NCBI RefSeq assembly: GCF_004379255.2
Contig: NC_056039.1
Span: 4,594,501 to 4,658,500 of the forward strand
From: Salvia splendens
Lineage: Eukaryota; Streptophyta; Magnoliopsida; Lamiales; Lamiaceae
Direction of reading: 5' to 3'
Length of the DNA stretch: 64,000 nucleotides
Made by a program: the position numbers and the translations under genes. The notes beneath the pieces were generated by a model. The model was given only the letters and a program-made list of their open reading frames with translations. It did not search any database and was not told where the DNA came from. Positions 11,143 through 20,646 of this stretch are shown here, piece after piece; within the stretch, counting starts at the first letter, position 1, and each line of letters opens with the position of its first letter.

Positions 11143-12469
11143 CCCCTCTAGTAGAATGAATCTATTCTCCTTCATTATTTTGGAATTCCATTAACTTCTT
11201 AGCACAAAAGAAGAAAGAGCTCAGAGAAGAGAGAGAGGGTAGCTCGCTACTTATATAAGTATATTGGCCTAACATTATTATATAAACACATTAATAAATG
11301 GTTTGACTTGAGCAATGGATAGGAATAGGATGATGGTCATGAGGAAAAATGAATAATGAAAAATGAAGATGCCTAGGAAATCATATAAGTTCTATGATTG
11401 TTAATAAACAGGGTATGCCAATTTTAAGAAATTACAGTAATGCAAATAAATACAAGCAAAAAATCTGCACATAAATACAAACTACGGATTATTGTGAATA
11501 AAGGGATCCGACCTTCGTTGACGCACTAAATATAAGAATGTTGACTTTTTAATGCACCGTAATATTTGATATTGTTAAAAGATTTAATTTTTTTTAATTT
11601 ATAATAGACCATTCAAAAAAATGAAGCTTTTTATTTGATTAAGAACTAAATTTTCTCTTTGTGCGATGTAAGTGTTAATTTTGTATTGAACCGGTTGTTG
11701 TTAAAATAAAAAAATAAAGGTATAAATTTTTTTTTAAAATGATATAAAATAATTACTTTCTTGAACAAGATAAATATTCCTATGTAGAATATATAAATAC
11801 TACCTAGTTCAACTTTATGGAACAATAATATGCAAGAAAATTAATTTCGCGTACATTTTAATAAAGAAGTTATGCCTGCCAATTTCAGATTGTAGTAGTA
11901 TTCAGAAATTACAGACAATGCAAATAAATGTAAGCGAAAAAATCACACATAAATACAAATTACGGATTATTACTAAAGGGATCCAACTTTCGTTGATGCA
12001 TTAAATATAGGAATATTAAAATTTCTATGTATTTTAATATTTTTAACATTGTCAAAATATTTAAAAAGTACTCATAGTAGACTATTCCAAAATATTACTA
12101 AAGTTTTACATGTAATGGACTATTCCCCATCTTAAGCTAATATACTGGCCTAACATTATTATGTAAACACATAAATTAATTTTTTTATGTTTAGACTTGA
12201 GCAAGGGGTAAGAAGATGGTCATGAAGAAAAATGAGAAATAATGATGCATAGAAAGTCATATATTATTATTAATAAAGGGATTATGCAATTTTATATTGT
12301 TATTTTATTACGAAATTACTGACAATGCAATAAATATAAGCAGAAATCCGCACATAAATACAAACTACCGATTACTATGAATAAAGGGATCCAAGTCCAA
12401 CCTTCACTGATGCACTAAATATAAGAATGTTGAATTTTCTATACACAGTGATACTTAAACATTTTTAAA
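11143..12469. repeat. Diverged tandem repeat, about 410-490 bp unit, left part
   Basis: The landmark GCAAATAAATACAAGC, followed by CACATAAATACAAACTACGG and AAAGGGATCC, recurs at about 11440, 11920 and 12325 here, and at about 23920, 24395 and 25675 beyond the gypsy insertion. Units are AT-rich and considerably diverged, and no coding frame is visible. The gypsy element E2 and a hAT element interrupt the series. Confidence 0.7.
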
Positions 12470-12474
12470 ACATC

Positions 12475-13215
12475 TGATGGATCCGCGAATTTTTGATGTT
12501 AGCAAATGCTGGTAGAGAATGAAAATACAGACACAAAGAATTTACGTGGTTCGATTTACTGAAGTAAATCTACGTCCACGGGAAAAAGGGAGGGCAAGAT
12601 TGTATTGCTTGATCTGTTTTCTACAGCTTACAAATACAAACTTGTTATTTGCTATATGGTGTTTTATCTCTAGAGAGCTTAACCTCCTCATATCAGATCT
12701 AAGTTCCATTTATATCTTGGACTAAGATCGTGGCTTGCATCACCACCCTAAGTCGTGGATGTCGTGTAGGTCATGGCCTAAGATCGTGGATGTAGCGTAG
12801 GTCATGGCCTACGATCGTGGCCTGAGTTGACACCACGTGGTAGTGGGTGTGTTGGACATCCTGTATGGGTCCACTAACTCCTTGTTCGGTCGAATACTGA
12901 GACCGAACTGCTTTGGTTGCCGATCTGAGAGTAGAGCTTGATGCCGACCTGAGAGCAGAGCTTGATTGGTTGGCTTTTACCGAGCTGTAGGCTGAGGCCG
13001 AACTCTTTGGTAATGCCGAACTCATACTCCTGCTTTGGTTGCCGATCTGAGAGTAGAGCTTGATGCCGACCTGAGAGCAGAGCTTGATAGGTTGGCTTTT
13101 ACCGAGCTGTAGGCTGAGGCCGAACTCTTTGGTAATGCCGAACTCATACTCTTCCTTGGGCTTTGGGCTGATGGGCCGTCATTGCTGTTGGGCTTGTTTA
13201 GTACGCACCCCATCA
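12475..13215 (-). repeat. 3' LTR of E2
   Basis: 741 bp with ends TGATGG and CCATCA on the plus strand. I see one difference from the partner LTR over the whole length: T at 12645 against C at 23006. A minus-strand TATA-like motif (GATATAAATGG) lies near 12715, and the CCCGTGGACGTAG/CGAACCACGTAAAT segment at 12538-12582. Confidence 0.95.
12909..13152. repeat. 122-bp tandem duplication inside the E2 LTR
   Basis: Two adjacent copies start at about 12909 and 13031, each containing CTTTGGTTGCCGATCTGAGA and ending in GCCGAACTCATACTC. The same duplication is present in the right LTR, as expected after replication. E3 has one copy, so it is a recent change in the U3 region of this lineage. Confidence 0.85.
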
Positions 13216-13231
13216 CTACCCCCCCGAAAAG
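13216..13231 (-). other. Polypurine tract of E2
   Basis: On the minus strand this reads CTTTTCGGGGGGGTAG, directly abutting the 3' LTR. It matches the tracts of E1 (ending at 651) and E3 (from 58198) and is the expected plus-strand DNA primer site. Confidence 0.8.
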
Positions 13232-13565
13232 CGAAGTGAATCACTTCGGCGAAGCGAGTCACTTCGGCATTCTGAAAAAGGGGACGGGGGAGGCTGAAGT
13301 CAGGGGACGTGCCCTGCGCGTGACTGCATTAAATGCGGCATTAAATGCGACAGTAAAATCCGGCCGTCGAATCCTGAAAAGGTGGGATATGAAACGGTGC
13401 GATGATTTGAAATCTTTTCCAAATCTGATAAATACCGCCTTTCTTCATCATTTGAACACCTTTGCTATTGGCTTCTTCTGCACTCTCTATCTTTTGCGTG
13501 AAAAATTTCCTTCCGCTTTCAAAAATTTCCTCAGGATTTCTTCAAACTTTCAAAGAGTAAGAACC

Positions 13566-16414
13566 ATGTCTGCTTCTTCTTCGTCTGAGTCTGGTAGCGG
13601 TAGAAAAGGGGGTAAGGGGTCTTCTAGCCGGAAAGAATCCGGGGAGAAGACCGTAGAGTATTTTCACAGTATCTTGAGTAAGGATACTGTGATATCCCTT
13701 TACGAAAAATACTCTTTTCCTGGGGGGAAGGCGGTGGTTCCCGACGATGATCATAGGGCTAACGATCCGCCGGAGGGTTATGCCACCGTTTACGAAGCCT
13801 GCTTAGAATGCGGGCTTCGTTTCCCTCTTCCCCCACCTTTTGTAGAGTTTCTTGATTTTTTTCAACTCCCTTTAGGTCAGGTGACTCCGAATTCTTGGAG
13901 GCACTTGTCGGCTTTTGCTGCCGAACTCCGTAGGTTAGATAAGGATCTGTCTCTGCGGGCAATCCTTAATTTTTTCCAATTTAAAAGGAAGGGATCTTGG
14001 TTTTACTTGATCCCCTTACAGCCTTTTAGGGCATTCTGCAAAACCAAGTGGCCGAAATGGCAAAACCGCTTCTTTTTTTATAATAGGACAGCGGCTCCGG
14101 GCTTCCCCTGGAGAGGGCCGAAGTCCGTGATTCCTCACCCTCGGTTAGAACCATTGGCCGAGCTCGATGACGAGCTCAACAAGATTCCCATAGTTAGGAA
14201 ACAATACACGGAGTCTGAGCTCGTCAAGGGCGACGTCGTGTTCGACATCTCGTCTTCGGACGAAGAGGCCGAGGGTGAGGATTTCTCTTTACCTTTATGT
14301 TCTACTGCTTTAACGAAGAAAACTAACCTTGCTTTCTTGCTTTTTGGCAGTGTACATGCTGAACAAGGCTACCCGAAAATCTTCGGAGTCCAAGGAGCCG
14401 GAGAGGCCGAAAACCGCCAGCTCGGCGTCTGATGCCGAGAGGACTCCGAAAAGGCAAAAAACCTCTTCGGATCCGAAGAAGCCGGAGTCAACTTCGGCAA
14501 AGGGGAGGGGGAAGGCCCAGAAGCCCCCGAGAGCGCCAGAGAAAGACGTGGTCTTGGCGCCTCCTTCGGAACATATCTGTGAGCCGTTTTTATGGCCCAC
14601 GGACTTCGCCGAGGTGAATTCTCTTCTTGATTTTCTGGCCTTGCTTTTTTTTTCTGTATTTTTTGTGGTCCCTTTGTTGACTTTTTTCTTTATTCATTTT
14701 CAGAGGAACGATATGCTCTCCAAGCTCGTCGCCGTCGAACTCTCCAAAGCGTCCAATGACTATGCCGAGATGCAGAGGAAGTTGGCAGCTGCTTGTCATC
14801 GGGCCGAACAGGCTGAGGCTAACTTTGAGAAGGCCAGAGCTGCTAGGATTTCGGCCCAGGATGAAGCTCAGTTTGCCAAAAACCAGCTCGTCATCCAGCG
14901 AGAGCAGGCGAAGCGGAGCGATGCTGCTGCCGTGGTTGCCCAAGGGGAGGCTCTCCGTGTTTACACGGAGAAACTCTTTTTGAGCAGCCAGTTCTCGGCC
15001 TTTGTCGGTAGCCTGGTAAGGCTAATTGCCGATAAGGGCGAGCAGGGGGCCGACGTCGTGCTGCCTCTGTACAGCCGAGAGATAGCAGCTCGGCTTCAGA
15101 ATCTGCCGCTCCTTGAGGAGCTCGCTTCATCTTCGGTCCTGCTTTCTGCAGACCGAGTCCGGAGTTGTCGAGCTGATCGGGACGAGAACCTGGAGGCTAT
15201 CTTTGCCTCCGTGGGACCCGTTTCACCCGCTTCGACTTACAACGGAGAGGGTGAGGCCGAGCCGCTGGAGCGGGAGGCCGAAGTCGATCAGGCCGGGCAT
15301 CCGGAGAAGGAGGCCGATCAGGAGGCGGAGGCGAGGCCGGCAGGAGGCGAGGCCGAGGCTGAGGTAGCCCAGGAGAAGGAAGCTGTACCAGACCGAGGAG
15401 CCGGAGACGAAGCAGGCGGAGTATGATTTCGTCTCCCTTCTCTTAGTCTAGTTTCTTCCTTGTAAAATGGCCTTGAAGCCCTAGTGTAAAAAATTTTCCT
15501 TGTGAATGAAAAATTCTCTACATTTGTCTTCGTATAGCTTTTCGTACTCGCCTTTATTCCTGTTGTATTTTACTATCTGCTCGGTATAGCTGCCGAACTA
15601 ATATAGCTGCTTTGTACCCAAGGAGATGGAGATACCTCACTGGAAACGGCTGTACTCTTCGGCTTTGGACGAAGCTGAGAGAAGAGCTATAGCCGATCAG
15701 ACGAAGAATGACGAGCTTCTGGCTCGTTTAGTGAAGCTGGAGGCCGATATCAAGGACTTAGAGTCCGATAAGAAAGATCTGGAGGCCGAGCTGAATACGG
15801 CCATTGCTGAGAGGACTGCGTATGAGGATTACATCCGTGTGCGCGGGGGAATGACCATATCAGAAGTTCAGGAACGAGTTGACGAACTGTGGGAGGAGTA
15901 TAATGTACTCCGGAGGAACAATGCGCTGGAGAGCTCGGCTTGCCAACAAGTCGTGAAATCATTGCGGCGCTGGGCTTCTCGGTACGACATTGTTCTTGCC
16001 CGGCGTCCCTCAATTGAGAGATTCCTCCGGCATATCGCGCCAACAGATGCTCGCACTCCAGATCAAACCTCTGGTTCCCTTGTTCAAAATCCTACTCCCA
16101 GCCAACAACGAACTCCGGAACAGCCGGAAACGTCAAGACGAGAACGGGCTCAGGAGCAACCGGAATCGTCAAGACGGGGACGGACTGAAATTCGCCGAGG
16201 AGTTGTGACTATGAGCGAGCAAGATCAGCAGATGCTTATTGCAGAGACTCTTCATCGCCGAGGTGTTAGGACTTCTCGGGCTCGGGGAAGAGGCGTTGGG
16301 TCGAGGATAGCATCTCGTCGACCTGCTTATTCTTCATCTGCTCGGAACAACCGAACTCGGCTTCCAGAGGATTTTGCAGATAGGTGGCTTAACTTCAGCA
16401 ACCCTGGACAGTAG
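13566..16414 (+). CDS. Antisense, spliced accessory gene of the Tat element (Transposase_28-like)
   Basis: The gene lies opposite to gag-pol, between pol and the 3' LTR. Four exons are inferred: 13566-14274, 14351-14613, 14704-15420 and 15623-16414. Introns are 76, 90 and 202 bp with GT-AG ends, giving about 826 residues. Exon 1 carries a segment like the Transposase_28 'putative gypsy type transposon' family: GLRFPLPPPFVEFLDFFQLP, GQVTPNSWRHLSAFAAEL and FFQFKRKGSWFYLIPL. Exon 2 is basic and low-complexity, exon 3 looks like a coiled coil (AEMQRKLAAACHRAEQAEAN), and exon 4 has another helical stretch and an Arg-rich tail. The same four exons and splice sites are present in E3, so the structure is selected or recently shared. 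Additional ORFs, some antisense, are known in Tat-clade elements. Their function is unknown and I assign none. Confidence 0.8.
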
Positions 16415-16549
16415 AATAGTCCTTTGTAATAGCGTAACGCCATTTTGTAGGGTAGCGGAGTTGTATGCTGAACAAGATTTGATAAATGAAATTTTGTTTT
16501 CGCTTCTAACACTGTATTTACAGCTTAGCGAAAAAATTTCATCGTACTT

Positions 16550-17105
16550 GTCCTCGGTCTTATGAAGTAAATTTCTTTGACCGGACTTGGTCCTTGGTCT
16601 GATGAAATAAACATCTTTGACCGGACTCGTCTTTGGTCTGATGAAATAAACATCTTCGACCGGACTCGTCTTTGGTCTGATGAAATAAACATCTTTGACC
16701 GGACTTGGTTTGTGTTCTAATTTGGCGATTTTTGTCGCCGGGATCGAACTTTCCCTTGTCCTAATTCGGCGAGTTTTATCGCGTGGATCGGACTTTCCCA
16801 GTTAACCGAAGTGGTCTTATGCAGTAAACCTCTTTGACTAGACATGGTCGTCCCCGGTCTTATGAGGTAAACTTCTTTGACCGAACTTGGTCGTCCTAAT
16901 TCGGCGAGGTTTATCGCGTGGATCGGACTTTCCCTAATTGCAGTTCGTTTCAGACGAAGTGCTTATTAAGCTGAATTGCGGTCTTGTATCCTCCTTGGAA
17001 GCTTGGACTCACAATCGTTGGCTTATTGCAGTTCGTTTCAGACGGACTGCTTGTTAAGCTGAATTGTGGTCTTATATCCTCCTTAGAAGCTTGGACTCAC
17101 AATAG
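16550..17105. repeat. Minisatellite spacer of E2
   Basis: Three repeat types follow each other. A unit of about 39-41 bp (containing GTCTGATGAAATAAACATCT) occurs four or more times at 16550-16710. A unit with GGCGAGTTTTATCGCGTGGA and TCGGACTTTCCC occurs about three times at 16725-16940. The 89-bp unit (TTGCAGTTCGTTTCAGACG) occurs about twice at 16938-17105. Together they separate the 3' ends of pol and of the antisense gene. Confidence 0.8.
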
Positions 17106-17352
17106 TCTTTAATAATCGATCTAAAAAGGGGATCTGTCTTTAAAGAACGATATACCTTGGTACCATTTGTAAGAGACGACAAGCACATAGAGACAAAACA
17201 CATAGGGAAAAAATGAAAAAGACGAAGGAAAAAAAACTTTAAACCTTTTTTTTAAAACGACAAGTAAAAGGTACAAGTAAAAAACAAACAAATAAAAACA
17301 CATACCCCTATGACCGAACTAGACACGAGACGGACTGACCGGACTTTGTCTC

Positions 17353-20300
17353 TTACAAGTGGAACTTCTTGAGGTTGGAGACGTGCCATGTTCGGGGTAC
17401 TTGTTCTCCTGACATGTGAGTCAATTTATAAGACCCTTTGCCGAGGACTTCGGACACCCGATATGGACCCTCCCATGTGGGTTCGAGTTTGCCCAGCTTT
17501 TCTGCTCGGCTTACTTCGTTGTTTCTCAAGACGAGATCTCCCACTTGAAATTGAAGCTTTTTCACCCTTTGGTTATAATACCGGGCTACTTGCTCCTTAT
17601 ACTTGGCTGCTTTTATGCACGCCAATTCTCTTCTTTCTTCGGCGAGATCTAGTTCTGCTCTCAGTCCGTCGTCATTCATTTCTGAGGAGAAATTTAGGGT
17701 TCGGGGACTGGGTACGCCGATCTCCACCGGAATTACGGCTTCAGTGCCGTACACCAGGCTATACGGAGTTTCACCGTTGGAGGTTTTGGGTGTAGTTCGG
17801 TAGGACCATAGGACTTGAGGGAGATTTTCTACCCATTGTCCTTTGGCTTGTTCTAACCGAGCTTTTAACCCTTTCACCAGAATCCGGTTCGTTACTTCCG
17901 TTTGTCCGTTTGCTTGGGGATGGGAGACCGAAGTGAACCGCTGTTGAATGTTCAGCTCTTGGCACCAATTCTTGAACGTCTTGTCGGTGAACTGAGTCCC
18001 ATTATCCGAGATGAGGATGTGGGGTATGCCAAATCGGCACACTATGTTCTTCCAGACGAAGTCCAATGCCTTTGAGCTCGTTATCGTAGCTAATGGTTCA
18101 GCCTCCACCCACTTCGTGAAGTAGTCCACGGCAACGATAAGGAATTTCATTTGCCGAGGAGCTTGAGGAAGTGGTCCCACTATGTCTATGCCCCATTGCA
18201 TGAAAGGCCAAGGGCTTTGCATAGTGTATAGATCGGTCTGCGGCATCCTTGGGACATTTGCATGAATTTGGCACTTCGTACACTTCTTGACGAGCTGCAC
18301 TGCCTCTTGTACCATGGTTGGCCAATAATATCCCCATCTCAGAACTTTTTTAGCTAAAGCTCTGGCTCCGATGTGGCTACCGCACGATCCTTCATGAACT
18401 TCTCTGAGGATGTAGTCCGTCTCTTCTGGTCCTACGCACCGCAATAACGGCTGGAGGTAAGACTTTCTAAAGAGGACTCCTTCATGAAGTTCGTACCGAA
18501 GAGCTCGGCACGTGATCTTCCGAGCTTCTCTCTTATCCTCGGGCAATTGTCCTTGATCCAGATACTGCAAGATCGGCGTCATCCAGTTCGGCGAGCTGGA
18601 TACAGAATGTACCTCGGCTTCATCAATGCTTCGATGCATTAATTCTTCCGCCTTTGAGCTCGGATCTGAGGCCAACTTACTTAAGGTATCTGCTCGGCTA
18701 TTTTCCGCTCTGGGAATGCGGATTATCCGAAAATAGGAGAAACTTCGGCTGATGCTTTGCGCTTTGTCCAAATACTTCTTCATTCTCTCGTCACGGGCTT
18801 CACTTGTACCCAACATGTGATTTACTATGACTTGTGAATCACAATGGACTTTGAGAGATTTGACGAGTAGACTTTGCGCTAACTGGAGTCCGGCCAGGAG
18901 GGCTTCGTACTCGGCTTCATTATTAGTAGTGGGGAATAGGAAACGAAGTGAGTAGGTTACCTCGTGTCCGTCGGGAGCGACAAGTAAAATACCAGCTCCA
19001 CTTCCCATCTTGTTTGAAGCTCCATCTACGAATCCGCTCCAGCAGTCCGGCGGCTCTACTTCGGATTCCAAGGGCTGTGCTAGTTCGGCATTGGCAGAAT
19101 TCTTCTGTTCGGCAATAATAGGAATTGCTTGATCGAACTTCGCTTCTGCAAGAAAATCTGCCAAGGCTTGTCCCTTGATGGCTTTCCGAGGTAGATATTC
19201 AATTGTGTGCTCTCCCAACTCTATAGCCCACTTGGCGATTCTGCCCGATGCTTCTGGCTTGGTCAAAACTTGCCGAAGAGGTAGATCGGTTAAGACGCAT
19301 ACCTTGTGAGCATAGAAGTATGGCCGCAGTCTCCTTGCTGCATTTACTAACGCCAGAGCAATTTTTTCCAGAGGTTGATACCTTGTTTCTGGACCTCTTA
19401 ATGCTCGGCTTGTAAAGTAGATGGGAAACTGCTTTAGGCCTTCTTCTCGTACAAGCACCGCGCTGATGGTTTGATCCGATGCCGCTAAGTATAAGAATAG
19501 TACTTCGGCTTCGGCTGGAGCAGAGAGAATAGGAAGCTCGGCTAGATAACTTTTGAGCTCGTCAAAGGCCTTTTTCTGCTCGGCTCCCCACTCGAACTTT
19601 GGTGCCTTTTTCAACACCTTGAAGAACGGCAGTTGCTTTTCGGCTGCTTGGGAAAGGAATCGACTCAGTGCGGCTAGACATCCGGTTAGCCTTTGCACGT
19701 CATGTATGGACTTCGGCATTGCCATGTTCTGAACGACTTGAACTTTTGAGGGGTTTGCCTTGAGTCCGTCTTTTGAAACCCAACAACCCAGAAACTTTCC
19801 CGAATCTACCAAAAAGGTACACTTTTGGGGATTAAGTTTGAGGTTGGCTTTCTTGAGCACGTTGAGAGTGGACTTGAGGTTGTGCTCGTACTCCGAGGTG
19901 CTTTTGCTCTTGACGACTATATCGTCAACATATACTTCGACTTCCTTTCCAATCAGGTGCCGAAAAAGCTTGTCTACCATCCTTTGATAAGTGGCTCCGG
20001 CATTCTTTAAACCGAATGGCATCTTTTTATAAGCGAAAATGCCGAAATCAGTAATGAAGGCCGTTTTTGAAGCGTCAATCTCATCCATTAAAACCTGATG
20101 GTATCCTTTGTATAGATCAAGAAAACAAAAAATTTCAAAGCCTATCAGAGCTTCTACTTTTTTATCTATGTTCGGAAGGGGATAGCAATCTTTGGGACAG
20201 TGCTTATTTAGATCGGTGAAATCTATGCACATCCGCCATCCTCCTTCCTTTTTCTTGATCATGACAGGATTGGCCACCCACGAAGGATACTTCACTTCGA

Positions 20301-20616
20301 ATAACACATCCGCCTTCAATAATTGACGGACTTCGTCATGGATGACTTGACTTCGTTCTGCCGCAAAGAGTCTTTGCTTCTGTTTTATCGGCCGGACCGA
20401 AGGATCAATATTTAAACGATGAGTGATTACCTCGGGGGGCACTCCGGTCATGTCCAACGGAGACCATGCAAAGACGTCTTTGTACTCCTTGAGGAGCTGG
20501 ATGGTTTTTTCCCGAAGTAGAGGCGTTCCCGCGAAGCCGATCTTAACCGTTCTGGATGGATCGTCTTCGTACAGCTGAACTGTCATCGAGTTCGGCTCCG
20601 GTATGACTTCGGTCAT
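17353..20616 (-). CDS. pol: Pol polyprotein of E2: RT, RNase H, second RNase H, integrase
   Basis: A 1,087-residue open frame. Reverse transcriptase motifs include FLDLYKGYHQV (about 166) and YVDD at 229-232. The RT-linked RNase H follows (D381, E417, D444 in context). A second, archaeal/plant-type RNase H starts at FVDGASNKMGSGAGI, with D531, E567 and D593. This domain defines the Tat clade. Integrase has the HHCC finger (H741, H748, C779, C782), the DDE residues D811, D871 and E907, and a GPY/F module (WEGPYRV). All catalytic residues looked for are present. The frame is the same as gag, separated only by a UAG codon at 20644-20646 and ten codons before this Met, so it is probably made as a readthrough fusion. 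Confidence 0.95.
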   Translation of the reverse strand: MTEVIPEPNSMTVQLYEDDPSRTVKIGFAGTPLLREKTIQLLKEYKDVFAWSPLDMTGVPPEVITHRLNIDPSVRPIKQKQRLFAAERSQVIHDEVRQLLKADVLFEVKYPSWVANPVMIKKKEGGWRMCIDFTDLNKHCPKDCYPLPNIDKKVEALIGFEIFCFLDLYKGYHQVLMDEIDASKTAFITDFGIFAYKKMPFGLKNAGATYQRMVDKLFRHLIGKEVEVYVDDIVVKSKSTSEYEHNLKSTLNVLKKANLKLNPQKCTFLVDSGKFLGCWVSKDGLKANPSKVQVVQNMAMPKSIHDVQRLTGCLAALSRFLSQAAEKQLPFFKVLKKAPKFEWGAEQKKAFDELKSYLAELPILSAPAEAEVLFLYLAASDQTISAVLVREEGLKQFPIYFTSRALRGPETRYQPLEKIALALVNAARRLRPYFYAHKVCVLTDLPLRQVLTKPEASGRIAKWAIELGEHTIEYLPRKAIKGQALADFLAEAKFDQAIPIIAEQKNSANAELAQPLESEVEPPDCWSGFVDGASNKMGSGAGILLVAPDGHEVTYSLRFLFPTTNNEAEYEALLAGLQLAQSLLVKSLKVHCDSQVIVNHMLGTSEARDERMKKYLDKAQSISRSFSYFRIIRIPRAENSRADTLSKLASDPSSKAEELMHRSIDEAEVHSVSSSPNWMTPILQYLDQGQLPEDKREARKITCRALRYELHEGVLFRKSYLQPLLRCVGPEETDYILREVHEGSCGSHIGARALAKKVLRWGYYWPTMVQEAVQLVKKCTKCQIHANVPRMPQTDLYTMQSPWPFMQWGIDIVGPLPQAPRQMKFLIVAVDYFTKWVEAEPLATITSSKALDFVWKNIVCRFGIPHILISDNGTQFTDKTFKNWCQELNIQQRFTSVSHPQANGQTEVTNRILVKGLKARLEQAKGQWVENLPQVLWSYRTTPKTSNGETPYSLVYGTEAVIPVEIGVPSPRTLNFSSEMNDDGLRAELDLAEERRELACIKAAKYKEQVARYYNQRVKKLQFQVGDLVLRNNEVSRAEKLGKLEPTWEGPYRVSEVLGKGSYKLTHMSGEQVPRTWHVSNLKKFHL

Positions 20617-20633
20617 CGCCTCTGACTCCGGCT

Positions 20634-20646
20634 GCTGTGATTGCTA
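20634..20646 (-). promoter_or_regulatory. Candidate UAG readthrough signal between gag-pro and pol
   Basis: On the coding strand the junction reads GCA TAG CAA TCA CAG. The six bases after TAG, CAATCA, fit the CAR-YYA consensus for leaky UAG codons of the TMV type. Gag and pol share one frame across this single stop (22758 to 17353). SIRE1 of soybean is a precedent for UAG suppression in a plant retroelement, there for its env-like frame. Confidence 0.6.

Noticed and set aside
13182..13565. In-frame extension of the antisense gene upstream of MSASSSS, reaching into the LTR
   Set aside because: The region is LTR and polypurine tract, and E3 has no matching open extension. The shared start is MSxSSSSESGSG in both copies.
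16550..17105. CRISPR-like array from regularly spaced repeats in the Tat spacer
   Set aside because: The repeats are directly adjacent minisatellite units without unique spacers, in a plant retrotransposon.
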